A DNA stretch of 64,000 nt, from NCBI GenBank assembly GCA_025769875.1, contig JAGFNK010000113.1, positions 1 through 64,000 of the forward strand, written 5' to 3'. Of the stretch, positions 32,846-44,730 are shown in pieces (positions within the stretch are counted from its first letter, which is position 1; each line of letters starts with the position of its first letter). The notes below the pieces were generated by a model. The model worked only from the letters and a program-made list of their open reading frames with translations. It made no database searches and had not been told where the DNA came from. The DNA is from Russula earlei. Lineage: Eukaryota; Basidiomycota; Agaricomycetes; Russulales; Russulaceae. The position numbers and the translations under genes are program-made.

Positions 32846-33815
32846 ATGAACTCCCTCTATACCCTCGGTGTGCGTCAATCAAGCTCTATACAAGCAGACT
32901 TGGAGCGTCTGCGCAGCGGCGATACCTCTGCCTCATTGCTAGGTCTCTCTCGCCCCTAACACGTTGCCACTCCTTCGTACCTTACATCCTGCCTAGGGCA
33001 GATATCCGCTTCGCTCGCAGGGATGAGCCGCACTATCGACGACTATGATTCTATGGCACGGAGAGAGATCATCAAAGCAAAGCAAGAGAAAGCGACCTCG
33101 TACGTCTACTCGCTTGGAAGTGAACGCCCACCCTCGCACCACACCTGACGTGCCCGCTGTACGATGCTTGACAAACAGGCGCGTGCAGAAGTTCAAGAGC
33201 GACTATGCTGAATTTCGAAAGGAATTTGAGCGGATCAAGGAGGAGGTGAGCACTACACCCAACCAGCACGCACCGCTCCTATCTTGTAACCCCTTTTCAG
33301 CACGCAGCCGCACAACGCGCAGAGCTTTTTTCCACGAGTACCGGCACGCCTCTCACTCCTGACGCCCGCAGACGATTTGCCCCATCCTCCTCCCCACACC
33401 TAGACGGCCAGACATCAACGGAGGCGCCGGAAAACCCCTTCCGCGGCGGGATGCTGGGCGCGAGCCGGGAGCAGTACGCGCTCCATGAACACACCTTCCT
33501 GCAGGGCGCCGAGGCGCGTCTGGACGATTTTCTCGCCCAAGGCCGCGAGGTACTCGACAACCTCGTCGACCAGCGGTCCATGCTCAAGGGCACGCAGCGC
33601 CGGCTGCGCGATGCCGCCAACACGCTTGGGCTCAGTAGGGATGTCATCGGCTGGATTGATCGAAGAAGGTGCGCGGTCTTGCAAACTTTGTTCCCAGATT
33701 CTTCGTTGACCACCTTGTCGGTTCTGTATGTAGCACACAGGACATGTACATTTTCTGGGCCGGTGCCGTGTTCACGTTCTTCTGTTTCTACTTGATATGG
33801 AGGTATCTGGGTTGA
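32846..33815 (+). CDS. BOS1: Golgi/ER v-SNARE Bos1 (membrin)
   Basis: Five exons: 32846-32942, 32997-33099, 33179-33245, 33301-33668 and 33734-33815. The start MNSLYTLGVRQSSSIQADLE opens the N-terminal helical region. The Qb-SNARE motif runs through EHTFLQGAEARLDDFLAQGREVLDNL to SRDVIGWIDRRSTQ. A C-terminal anchor (MYIFWAGAVFTFFCFYLIW) ends three residues before the stop. Bos1 acts in ER-to-Golgi vesicle fusion with Sed5, Bet1 and Sec22. The last acceptor must be tag at 33731-33733; the nearer cacacag would break the conserved STQDMY junction. Confidence 0.92.
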
Positions 33816-35756
33816 GGTCCTCATACACGTTTTATGCTCCCATCCATGCTGTATTCTATCGTTGTATTGACTCACTAATCACACGTTGGCCTTAATACCC
33901 ATCATCAACACGCCACCCAGTCGCCACCCAGCCGCCACCCCGTGCCATCATCTGATGGTTCCTCACGCTCATTCTTCGCCGGCTCGATAACTTCGGTATG
34001 ATCCATGATTTTCTTTTACCCCATCAATCCTCATGCGGCATTGCGCCCACTTCCGAATCTATTCCGGACTTGTTGTGGTTTTCCGTGGTTCCAGACGCCC
34101 ACGTCCATTCTTCCGAACGTACTATACCGTATCTTTTGCCTTACGGGATCGTTTCGGTACCTGGTCGACTTTGATCCCGGCTTTGCTTTTCCTCAACCTG
34201 TGCTCTCAAACTCACGACTCCGCGTCGTTGACCGCGCACGAATGCCACTATATAACATTCAACTGCTGGACATTTGTAAGGTAACGACGGCAGAGAACAG
34301 GAGATCGAATCTCATAGTCCCCCTGGGCCGCCCGGCAGGACATCTCGATACGCATGGCTGCGCGGCCGTACGTATCAAGCGCCCCTTGGCTCCCGGCTCA
34401 CCTTGGCTCTTGCGTCGGTCAGGCTCTCTCTCCGGTTTGATCCCATCGCCCTCTCCACTCTATTTACATTCCCCGCGCCGATGTGGGAGATCCAGACCGA
34501 AACGGTGGTGCGGCAACGGAGCGCGAACGTGGGATGTTTGTTCATTCAGATATCACCATACGTTCGCGTGAGGCGTCCTCCTCAGACTCGGACTCGGACT
34601 CGTCATTTCGGCCACTCACCGCTCGCTTCACTCCTCGAGCTGCGCGCGAGATGCTGCGGCGGGTCATGCGGGGACCTGTCGGCCCTCGGCCCTTCCCGAG
34701 TTTCCTTTCCCTCTTCTTCGCCTCGCTCTCCCTCGACTCGCGCATGCACCTCGCAAATCCCGGGGCCGCATTCCGGTAACATGCTGAGGGAAGATCCATC
34801 CGTCCTCGGCCTTTCTCTTGCCCCCTTGTCGGCGTATCTGAACGCGACGCATGGTATCCGCCTTACGGATGGTCCTCGACTGCCGCCTCGCTGTCAGCAC
34901 GGCATCGGTCGCGTACTGTGATAGAGGTGACCGCACAGACAGACGCCTTCGTTGATGCCCCGTAGTCCCCCATTGCTGCTGGCAGAGGCTGGCTTCGGAG
35001 CAGGAACAAAGAGATCCTTCGTAGCTACTGCGGTCGAAGGCCTCGGTGCACCCTCCTCGGGATAATGGTGAACCAGAGAAGCATGGATGAGGCTAGAACG
35101 GTCTGGGCCTCCGGCGGGAAGTGGTGCGATGCGAGACCGGGTGGCACAGCGGGTGGAGGCACGCGTACCCCTCGCGAGTGTGTACTCTCTGCCCGATGAC
35201 CATTGACCGTATCGGGCGAGTCTGGGGACCTGCATTTGACAGTACATGAGAAGTTGAAGAAGGCCTGCGACTCCCCTGAACTAGGCTGTGGAACCCTGAA
35301 AGCGTTTCCATCATGCGCCTGCTGGCTTCTCGTTTGGCGCCGTGATGAGGTACTGGGGGAGAAAGACATGACCGGAGGCGGAGGGCGTTTGGCGTCCCCT
35401 GCCGGAACTGGCGCTCGCCAATTCAATTCGTTGAAGGGCCATCACTTGCCGTCGCCTTTTTTTTGCCCCGGTGTCGGATGCTGGCCGTGGTGTTGTCCGA
35501 AGAGGCCTCGCTGCAATTCGGACGAGGGCGGTTTCGCTGATCCAGCTGCAAGCGGGAGTTTCGTCAAGGAAGAGGGTAGCTCGGGCAAAGATTTTGGAGA
35601 CCCACCTCGAAGCAGAACGACAGAACGCCAGAGTGAAAAAAAGAGAGACTCTGGTGGCCGGTCATCACACTGTCTTGTTTTGGGTAAGGACTGGACGGGC
35701 ACCTGATCGTACTGGAGGTCACTGATGGCGCGGCGCGCGTGGGCACCGAGCGTTCG
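33816..35756. other. Region without a firm gene
   Basis: The plus-strand frame at 34459-34779 reads coherently (GMFVHSDITIRSREASSSDS with an Asp-Ser run, then FRPLTARFTPRAAREMLRR) and has an in-frame ATG at 34354, but a TGA separates them and I found no good splice pair. It could be a small gene. 34900-35700 has only shadow-like ORFs. Confidence 0.3.
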
Positions 35757-36401
35757 TCACGGCCAAAAAGGAGTTTTGCTGCAGCCTTGGAACCAACAAC
35801 GCTCCTTTATATCTACGCGGTTCCATCCTTTCGAGCACGACGCGACGACGATCAGGAGGACACCAAGGGCTATTATTACCCACCGCCGTGTCTTACCGTA
35901 CTGCCTGGCCGGTGTTGAGGGAACGGCTTTGGACGGACGGAGACGGACGACTTCGATCGGCCCGTCTCTTCCTCTGTCGGCTTCGTCGGTGCCTGGAGAA
36001 ACGCCGGAAGCAGGAATAATGGGCGGTCCACAATGGGGTGCCTCGATGATAACCCATTCCTGCAGACCGGCGACGCTCTTTGGGCCAATATTTCCGGAGG
36101 AAAGGGGTCGTTGGGCCGGCGCAGCGGGAGGGTGCCGGCGATGCATCACGACACGACACAGGAAGGAAACGATAAACCAAACACCAAACTCACCGACGGG
36201 CTCGTCGCGGCACGTCCCATCCACCAGCGCGACACGCGAGCCAGAGCGCGAGCGTGCGCTGGTCCACACAGGCCTGCGCGAGTGCGGGTGTGCGGTGCAC
36301 GTTGAGCGGATACACGATGGTCGGCGCATTTCGAATCGTCCTCCGAGTCGATCGGCAGCGCTACACGGACGGCGCCTCTGTGATACAACGCACTTCACCA
36401 T
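35757..36401 (-). CDS. Small uncharacterised protein, paralogue of 38674-39223
   Basis: Minus-strand blocks match the gene at 38674-39223: VYPLNVHRTPALAQ...QRTLALWLACRAG, then EWVIIEA, then WNRVDIKERCWFQGCS before the stop at 35757. Both genes have introns at the same places, including a phase-1 intron just before WNRV. The 5' end is unclear: the conserved frame has a stop shortly upstream and no good ATG, so the first exon is missing, tiny or decayed. A hydrophobic stretch near 35880 lies in an intron and is not a membrane helix. Function unknown. Confidence 0.5.
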   Translation of the reverse strand: MVKCVVSQRRRPCSAADRLGGRFEMRRPSCIRSTCTAHPHSRRPVWTSARSRSGSRVALVDGTCRDEPVGEFGVWFIVSFLCRVVMHRRHPPAAPAQRPLSSGNIGPKSVAGLQEWVIIEAPHCGPPIIPASGVSPGTDEADRGRDGPIEVVRLRPSKAVPSTPARQYGKTRRWVIIALGVLLIVVASCSKGWNRVDIKERCWFQGCSKTPFWP

Positions 36402-36510
36402 TGTTACTTGTCTAATACACATAACGTGGCATTTGTAGAAACAATCTCTGCTCGTTTTACATCTGACCAACCCAAGAACGCTTCTGCGACCAACTTTGTA
36501 CCGTCCTGCT

Positions 36511-38602
36511 TCACCACTCGACCTCCGGCTCGCCCCAATGCTCTCCAGGGCCGCCAGGTGGAAGTTCAACATCCATATCCAAGACGCTGGGCAGTTTGGG
36601 CTGACAATCGAATGCCATACTTCCAGACCTAGAGTCCTGCTCGGTATTTTGGGTCCCGGATTCACTCCCATCGTCACCTCTGGCCTTCCTATGCCTGCGA
36701 CGGGAAGACCGCCTTTTCTGCGCAGCCGCGATGGGATCGGCCCACTCCTCGTTTGCATAAATGGGAAACCCTCCCGGAGGGACGACCAGGTCGGTGGGGG
36801 AAGGAATAGTGTTCTCGGACTGGTTCGACGTAGCCGCGCTGGACGATCGGGATGTCGATGTCCGGTTGGTTGCAGTGGACCGTTCACTGCGTGTGGATGA
36901 AGGGGTAGTAGGGACCCTTGCTGTGCTGCGCGTGTCCCACATACGTTGACGTCGGTCAAGTGGAGGTGACTGGGAAGTGCCAACACCGGCATCACCCCAG
37001 ATAGATCGTTCGTCCGTAGCCAATGAATCCTCCGTGCAGGTGCTGCTGCGCGCACCCCATGCGGACTGCGTCCGTCCAGGTGTGGGCGATTGGGCACTGA
37101 CGGTGGGCCGGAAGCCGGCTGCGCCGCGTTGTTTCCAGGAGTTGGCGCCGGATCCGTCGCGGCGAGAGACATTGGTGCTAGTTTGTGCCTTGCGGGGGGT
37201 CGAGGCGCTGGTGACGTTAAGTTCGTCGTCGTCGTCGCTATGTGTGTTGGTGACGGACGACGTGCGACGCATGAGATTTACCTTGGGCAACCTGTCGCTT
37301 TCACCAACCCAGAGCCAATGGTCATCCGCGTCATCTTCCGACCCGTTCGCTGATTCCGGGCTTTCTGGCAGGGAAGAGGGCTCAGCAGAATGTTCGACGC
37401 GCCCTCGCGAATCTGATGGGAGTTTGGGTAAAGTAAGCTTTCTCCAGCCGTCACTATAACTCACCATGGTCAACACCCTCGGTCTCGCTGCTACTGCTGC
37501 AGTCGCTGCTCATTTCCCTCTTCGAATCCTTTTCAAGCCTCCGTCTCGCATTCTGCTCCGACTTCTCTTGTCGCTTCATTTTGTCCTCTAGTCTCTTCTG
37601 GCGTTCTTGGTCAAGGCGCCTCTTCATCTCAAGTCGGCCCCGCTTCTCGCAAATTCCCGGATTGCATAACGACCCGTGGATGGGACATATCCAATCTTCC
37701 CCGCCCTTTTTGTTGATCTTGGTCGGGAGTTCCTTTCGGGGGGCAACGTATCCATCCCACAGATTATCGTTTCCTCCCTCCTGGATGCCGATATGAGTGC
37801 GGTCGCACGCCGAGCGGCCCGCCTTTGGGGCACTGCCAAAGAGGTCCTTCATGGCATCTTCCGTTGACCGCTTCGGCACGTCCTCTTCATCGTAGTCATA
37901 ATCCTGGTCAGGTTCAATAGGACCTTCAGGATCTGGGACATGGTTGGAAAGGGCCTCATGATAGAGGGAAACGTTGGCGGTTGAAGGATCGTATTCGTCC
38001 TCATCGTACTCGTCACCCCAGTCGAAACGTTCATATCTGCCAGTCGACGGCTTGTTGGTGGGGCCGGACGGTAGCGGGAGACCAGGTGGTCTGGTGAGTG
38101 GGTGAGCAGAACCCCTCGCCGAATTTGCGTCGCTGCGCTGACGGCTGCCGACGGTACTGGGTACACGAGAAGTTGCAACGGGAAGCTGACGACTCCCTGG
38201 AGGGTGGTAAGCCATAATGATTTATCGATAGAACGGGAGGACATACAAGCGCCGAGCCTCTCGCGGAGATGAGGTGTCAGCGAAGAGGGAGCGGGGGATG
38301 GAGCGGGACGGCGTGAAGATAAAGCGCTTCCACTGGAACTGGTGCGGGTCGATGAGGTCATCGAAACGCTGTCGCTGGGCACAGCTTTCTTGCTGCCCCT
38401 CGACGACGACGACGACGATAGGGTAACGGGGGAAGAATCGCCGCTTTTGAGGGAAATCCATTGGAGAGATCCAACTGCAGAACGAGGTTTTAATGAAAAA
38501 GGGAAGGAAGGAGGTGTGTGCGATACCTGGTGCTTTCGGTGCAGGTGGAGGGGTGGGGAACTTTGATTCTGGAAGAGGGCGACACAATGGTTCACCCGTC
38601 AT
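36511..38602 (-). CDS. Uncharacterised protein with CPIH-type zinc motif
   Basis: Four exons, 38602-38527, 38474-38247, 38196-37465 and 37412-36511, all GT-AG with phase 1 throughout, encode about 645 residues. The N-terminus is Ser/Pro-rich. Around residue 250-300 there is an acidic patch, then WICPIHGSLCNPGICEKRGR, a compact C/H-rich site that could bind zinc, followed by a charged coiled coil (about 50 residues of Arg/Lys/Glu). The C-terminal half is Ser/Thr-rich and mostly disordered. I recall similar CPxHGxLCxPGIC motifs in fungal proteins of unknown role. The ATG at 38215 lies inside an intron and is not the true start. Confidence 0.65.
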
Positions 38603-38673
38603 TGCCTCTGAGGGCACATCACACCATGTAGTTTTAGGGTATGGAAACCTGATGTCACTGGATGAGAGGTGCG

Positions 38674-39223
38674 TTAGCTCTGAGGGTGAGCGAGCAAAGT
38701 TTCTACTTGCTCATTACTGGGACTCCATCCATTGAACCAATGTTCCTCTATGTATACGCGATTCCAACCTAGACGTGGTCAAGATGGAGATGGGTCACCT
38801 GTCCGGTTGTACGACGGACCATTCTTTTCGACCAAACGGCCAGTGTTGTACTTACACCAGAACACCTTTGAGGACTTGCCCTCCTCTTCATTCCTGGGTC
38901 CCTTGAGAAACTTGGACCACTCGTGCATTCCCAACAACAGTTCGAACCGGTCAAAATCTCGATCGACTTCAATGATGACCATTCCCGGAGACTGAACGTG
39001 TTGGTTCGGTTCATTCACGCCACACATCGATAAACTCACTCACCGTCGGCTTGTGGAACATCGCCAACAGGACATCCTTTCCTGTGCAGCATGCCAGCCA
39101 GAGCGCGAGCGCGCGCCTGTCCCCGAGCACCTTCAGGTTTGCGTTGAGCGGATAAGGATGCACCACCGTCAGGTATCTCGGCTCGTCATTCGACGGGGGA
39201 GGTGTCCGAGGGCGTTTCACCAT
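38674..39223 (-). CDS. Small uncharacterised protein, paralogue of 35757-36401
   Basis: Three exons, 39223-39044, 38991-38856 and 38768-38674, close in phase and give 136 residues starting MVKRPRTPPPSNDEPRYLTV. Conserved blocks shared with its paralogue are YPLNANLKVLGDRRALALWL, GMVIIEVDRDFDRFELLLGM and WNRVYIEEHWFNGW. The protein is compact, has no signal peptide and no recognised domain. It ends only 72 bp before the ATG of the zinc-motif gene, on the same strand. Confidence 0.65.
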
Positions 39224-39416
39224 CCTACAACTTAAGCTAGCAGATGGTTGGGATGAAAGCGTGGTGGTGGCATTGCGGTCAAAGATCCCTTTAAGTAAGC
39301 GTGAAGACCGCTGCGGCTGCGGCCGTTTCCCACAGTGCGAACGTGTTTAGATAGAACGAGGAGATGGAAAGGAGCAGATCAGTTGGCACACGCAGCATCC
39401 ACGCCGCAGCGCTAAT

Positions 39417-42400
39417 CTAATACCCCTCTTGCACCACAAACCTGCTCGTGGCCTCGACCAAGCCATGGCTAGCCGTCGAGATCGCGACCCATTCGGGTAA
39501 GAACCCCCGCGCCTCCTCGAGAGAAGGTATCCGTACCCCGCCCGGCCCATCATTCCACAAGCACGACACCCGTCCCACAATCGTCCATTCCGCATCAAAG
39601 TCGAGTTCCACTTCAAACCTCGAGCCCCAGGAACGAGCCCAAAGCATTATCAACGGTATCCTCTGCCCTGCTGGTACCTCATAAGCGGTCCATGCCATCG
39701 GCACGTCGGTGTCGCCTTCTTGGCGCGTACGCGCACGATAGCGCTTGATTCCATGATTGTCCACATATATCCTGCACGCCCGCGTTCGGACGCCTTCAAT
39801 CTCGATGCGGAGCGATCTGGGCCCAATGCGCGAGGCATTTGCGACGATCCATGACCCTTTTTCGTTCCCTGTGATCGATGGTTGGAACGCGGATGAGACG
39901 GTCCATGTACACGTAGTAAAGCCCAGGTGCAGACTGCCGTCCATGCACCGTCGGCCACTGCTATCCCACGTGGATGGGAGTGTCTCCACAAAGTCCTGGC
40001 CGTAGCCCTTGATGACGCTCAGTTGGGTGACTGCACGCTCCAGCTGCGGATGCGAGATCGCCCCACTCAAATCTGTGAGCTCAACCTTTTGCGCAAAGAA
40101 CACCTTGAGGCGGGCGTTGGGGGGGTGAAAGGGGGCGCCTGCCAGACATAGGTAGTAGACGCGATGAAGATGACGAGGATGGCGACGGTGAGCAACCGGT
40201 GGACTTTGTGCACAAAGGGTGACAGTGGGAGAAGAATGAGAAACGACAGGAGTGAGATAGGTGCGTACACTGCCCGGATAACGTCGATTCGTGAATATTG
40301 CATGTCTCAGCTAGCACCACATACCTATGCCAACCCAATCACCGTCGGGAATCGTCTGGGGCATTGCGGCGATCCAGATGGTGTATATGGTGACCATATT
40401 CAACAGCGGTGCGGTGGTGGAGAATGAAAACTGAAAAATCCACCAAAAATACGCTCTGTCTTGAATCTTCTCTTCTAGTACCAGAGTTGGAGAAGCGCGC
40501 CGAAGTAATGGCGTGGCCTCAGAAGCTTCGTTCTCATGCCGCTCTCCGGACTGGACCTGTTCATTGTCTTCACTCCCCCCTTGGGGAAGGATTATCCTGC
40601 CAGCGTTGCCAGTACCCCATAAACCCTCAAAGACGCCAAGCGCCACCGCCACCAGTAAAGATGCATTCCAAAGTGCGACCCAGTACAATCCTACGACGTT
40701 GAGTTTCAGCGTCAGGATTGTGACACCGACGAGAAAGAGCCAGGTGAGTGCATAAAGTTGAATCAGAATGATTAATCGTTGCTTGCTCGGGGGAATGGGA
40801 CGTAATCGCTGGGCGAGTTGGAGTGGGATCGCCATGGCCAAGTAGGCCAGAGTGAGCGCAGAAAGCGAAGTGGCTATCGGGTGGCCATGGACAGTCTGTG
40901 TCATGATCAACGCTCTGTGTATCATCTAGGGAGCAGGGCTACGAACGTTGGGATTTAGTTTCAGAAAGCCAACCACGAGCCCTACTTGTGCGCCGACTCC
41001 CATAACGAGGGCTAGCCAAAACCGGCCGTATCCTCGGAAACGCGAATGCCATCGAATTTGAGACGGCGAGGAAGCGGACATGGTCGACTGCCGAAGGAGG
41101 AGATAGCCGAGACCAGCTAGGACGACAGGACCAACAGAAAGAAGGACTATCTCAGCGACTACCAGCACCTGTTGACGGAAGGCGACGAGATAGAGACCCA
41201 ATACTGGGCTTATGCATGAGTGACGATGTCTCAAGATGGATGGAAAGTGACCTACATTCGAAATAGACCGCTCTTTCATTTTCACCGCTTGGACGACCTG
41301 TGGTCTTGGTGTTGAGGATGGTGTCGCCCACGAAGCGCAACAGCTCCATCAACGCCCAAAGGGATCTCTGCGTGCCATCATCGCCCATCCCGCGGATCGA
41401 ATCGTCCATAGTATGGTATTGAGACCGTGAGCGGTAGAAGGCGACGTCTGCGCCCTGCATGCCACCCCCAAGGCCATCATATCCATGAACGGTGGCGTTT
41501 ATAGTCGCATGAGAGCGGGAAACGTCGTGGATGCGGGGGGCAGAGTAGACAGAATAATCTGTATCTGAGCGGATAATGCCTTGATCCCAAGCGTCTTGAG
41601 AGATCGCATCGGCGTGTATATGAGGCGCAGAACGGAAAGGCTTGATGATGTCGTATGAAGTAGATCGGAAGAGGAATGGGCGACTAGAAAACCGGCTCAG
41701 GTTGAGTGAAACGGTCGGCTGTGGGAAGCATACCCGCCAGAACCTGCACCCTCGAAGTTGAGGAACGTCGAGGTCAAGTTAGACCACGGGTGTTGCAAGA
41801 ATCTGTCGGGTAACTGGTGAAGATGTGGAGGCAAGACGGTACTTCAAAATGGCGCACGCATGTGCTCCATTAAGGCCATCCTCTTCCCCGTTGTTGATGT
41901 TGAAGACGGACGTCCGCTTGGGGCGGTTCTTGGACAGAAAGTCGATGAGATGAACCAGCGCGACAACGCTCATGCCGTCATCGGTGGCTCCCGGAGCCGT
42001 TGAGACTGAATCGAAATGGGCCGAGAAGAGCACAGCGTCATCTGTTCAAGGATTCGACTGGATTCGAAACTGCCGGTCTGTCGGAGGGCTTACTTTCGGT
42101 CGTGTCATGAGTGCCGTCCACTTTGACGAGAATGTTTGTTCCTTGGAAATATACAGCACTTTGACCAATTAAAAATGCGGCATTCGTTTGGACATCATCG
42201 TCGACGTGGATGAAACTGTATCCTTTGGCTATTTCTTGTAATCGTTCCAGCAAGAGATTGCGCACGGCATCATTTTCACGGGAATTGTAGGGGTGAGGAC
42301 GCTTTGTGATCTAGGGAACAAATAGAGCCCCCGTGTTATGCAGCATGAGCTAGTCGGCTTACCAGATAGAGGTCTCGATACGCACGCTCGAGGTTCAGCC

Positions 42401-42557
42401 CTAACGCGTGCTGCGTTGTGATGGCAGGGACGGAAGGGGCAGATTGAAATGTGATGAGAGCGGTGAATACGGCGAGGTAAAAGAGCGACGCAAAGACGGT
42501 CGTTGAGCCTGTGCGAAAAGAGAAAACCGAGCGTAGGACGGAGGAGGTGGACGGCAT
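39417..42557 (-). CDS. PFF1: Vacuolar membrane protease, M28 family (one-base frame break)
   Basis: Eight exons: 42557-42363, 42310-42094, 42041-41858, 41802-41734, 41683-41256, 41203-40947, 40895-40325 and 40269-39417. The product is about 924 residues, the usual length. A first TM helix is followed by the M28 peptidase domain with zinc ligands in SAHFDSV, GATDDG and NNGEEDGLNGAH. Several TM helices follow (VLVVAEIVLLSVGPVVLAGL and others), then a lumenal beta-rich C-terminal domain. Pff1 is a zinc aminopeptidase-like enzyme of the fungal vacuole membrane. The frame breaks at a run of seven G at 40119-40125; adding one base restores FTPPNARLKVFF, so I suspect a consensus error. Confidence 0.88.
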
Positions 42558-42626
42558 GACGAGACAGCCAGAGCGAGTCGGGCGCTTCGACTTTGGGCCG
42601 AGGGCGACGACTCGGACGCGGACGTC
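42558..42626. promoter_or_regulatory. 69-bp bidirectional promoter
   Basis: Only 69 bp separate the start codons of the M28 protease (minus) and the ABC ATPase (plus). Transcription start sites must lie within this gap or inside the opposing gene, so the pair is probably co-expressed. Confidence 0.5.
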
Positions 42627-44542
42627 ATGGTCGCTCGACGATGGCTTGCACGCTCTCCCTTTGTTGTGCGCATTCCCAACGCCAATGTCTATCGATTCGG
42701 CGATCCGGATGGCGCGCGACCTGTCCTCACAGCTGTCGATTGGACAGTCCGCGAGGGAGAGAGCTGGGCAGTCGTTGGCTCCGGTGTAGGTGAAAAGACG
42801 GCATTGCTCGAGGTCAGGCAGGTTCTCCATTGCTTCCCAGAGCACTTAACCTTGCACCAGGCCCTTCTTGGGAACATGCGCATATCCCCTCCTCCGCCTG
42901 GCGGTCCTCTCCCATCGCTCTCGCTGAAACCTCGACCTATCAACGACGCAGTGTTCCTCGTCTCATTTGCTCAGCGGCCACGTGCATCGGTTGGGGCGTT
43001 CTACGATTATACTGCACGGTATGGCGCCGTACGCGATGAAGATCGCGTTACCCTACGCCAAAGCATGTTTCCCGAAGCGTCTGATCGAGATTCTATAATG
43101 CCTTTCATCGTGGATAGCTCATGCCACCAACGGCAGGACATGTCCTCGAAAGTAGAAGAAAGAGCGCGGAGGTTCGACGAGTTGACCGACAAGTTGGGAC
43201 TCAAACACCTCCTTGACCTTCCTCTGGTGACCCTCAGCAATGGGCAGACGCGTCGGGCGAGGATCGTCAAGGCGCTCATAGAACAACCCGACATCCTTCT
43301 TCTTGACGAGCCTCTGAGTCTGTGTCAGGTTTTCCCTCCACGTATGGCCATGCTCACGAGGACTCGTTTTAGCCGGACTGGACTTCAAAACACGCCCCGC
43401 ACTGCTCTCTCTTCTTCACTCGTTCCACGCATCTAATAACCCTCGTGTCATTATGGGCCTACGCTTGCAGGACCCAATCCCCGAGTGGATCACTCACATG
43501 GCCTTGGTCCATGATGGACAAGTTGAGACCGGAGAAAGAACCTCAATGTTGGAAAAGTTGAATTCTCATAATCGTGGAGCTGTTCTTACAGCAGGTGCCG
43601 CACGCACTCGGAGTTCAAGCCCAAACACTGTCATCTTGGTTGACATGCAGAATGTCAACGTACGATATCATGAGCGACACGTGAGATCGTAGTCTCATCG
43701 CCTCTCAACTTGCTCAGTTTGGCGTAGGTTCTACGAGATATCAACTGGTCTATCCGTGCCGGGGATCGTTGGCACCTTCAAGGCGCGAACGGTACATAGA
43801 TTATTGCCCCCAGGAAAGTTGGAAATTTATAACGGTCTTCAATCTAGGCTCCGGAAAAACTACGCTTCTCTCTGTGCTGACTGGCGATCATCCCCAGTCC
43901 TACACCCAACGCGCTCCAAAGGCAGCGCTCATGCTCTTCGGTGCCCCTCGCCGAACGCACGCGACTCCCCACCTCCGCGCTCGTATAGGTGTAGTCTCCC
44001 CGGAGTTGTACAACGCCTGGCCCCGCGGGCGCGATATGACCGTGTGGGAGGCAGTCGCCACGGGCTTCGATGGTGGCTTCGTCCCGCTAGGTCCGCGGGG
44101 GCTTGGTGTCGGCCTGCAGGGTGAGCTGAGTGAGAGTGAGCGAACGTGGCGAGCAGATCGCGTCTGGGAAGTCATTCGCGGGCTTGGGCCACATACGTGG
44201 GGCGGAGCAGAGCAAGGGGCAGAGGTAGATGCGGGCGAGGTCGAATCGGTCAAAGGATTCGCGGAACGCCCTTTTGCGGCACTCCCCGCCGGCGTGCAGA
44301 GCATCGTGCTTCTGATGCGCGCGCTCGTTGGCCGCCCGTCGCTGGTACTGCTGGACGAGGTGTGGTCCGGCATGGATGACCGCATGATTCAGGCAGCGCG
44401 AGCGTACCTAAGAGGTGATGGTCTGCGCAAGGAGCAGGCTGTGGTGGTTGTCAGTCATTGGGAAGATGAGGTTCCGTGGGGGATCGAGGACGGGGTGAAG
44501 ACGTTCAGGCTAGAGGAAGGTGAAGGCACCGTACTAGAGTAG
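42627..44542 (+). CDS. Tandem ABC ATPase, ModF/PhrA-like
   Basis: Five exons, 42627-42812, 42861-43317, 43373-43680, 43728-43791 and 43848-44542, give 569 residues. Two nucleotide-binding domains and no membrane segments place it with E. coli ModF/PhrA and yeast YDR061W. NBD1 has a degenerate Walker A (GSGVGEKT: Glu for the conserved Gly), signature TLSNGQTRRARIVKAL and Walker B ILLLDEP. NBD2 has a normal Walker A (GANGSGKTT, split by an intron), Walker B LVLLDEVWSGMD and switch His (SHWED). The signature of NBD2 is weak (PAGVQSIVL). Role in fungi is unknown; a soluble, possibly mitochondrial ATPase is likely. Confidence 0.85.
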
Positions 44543-44730
44543 TGGCCAACCAGCCTGGAAACCAACTCGGTTAGCCGAGATGAAGGGGCGTACGACGTTG
44601 GAACGTTTGGGTTAATGTGAGGATGTGAGTTTATCTGTTTCTTCTCCCTTCTGCCTTATACACTCACCAATGTGGTATCCAGAAACCAGGAGATGTGCCA
44701 CTACCCTAGTGTCATCACATCCCCAGAAGC
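44460..44730 (+). repeat. Tail of the ABC gene, module copy 1 of 3
   Basis: This segment covers the last 80 coding bases of the ABC gene and its 3' flank to ccccagaagc. Close copies occur at 45061-45316 and 47905-48158. The copies outside the gene cannot code for anything by themselves. Confidence 0.7.

Noticed and set aside
35757..37172. 471-codon minus-strand ORF with an apparent membrane helix
   Set aside because: The right part lies antisense-frame to the zinc-motif gene, and the hydrophobic stretch is an intron of the small paralogous gene.
37454..38215. Start of the zinc-motif protein at ATG 38215
   Set aside because: This ATG lies inside a GT-AG intron (38246-38197); upstream exons join in phase.
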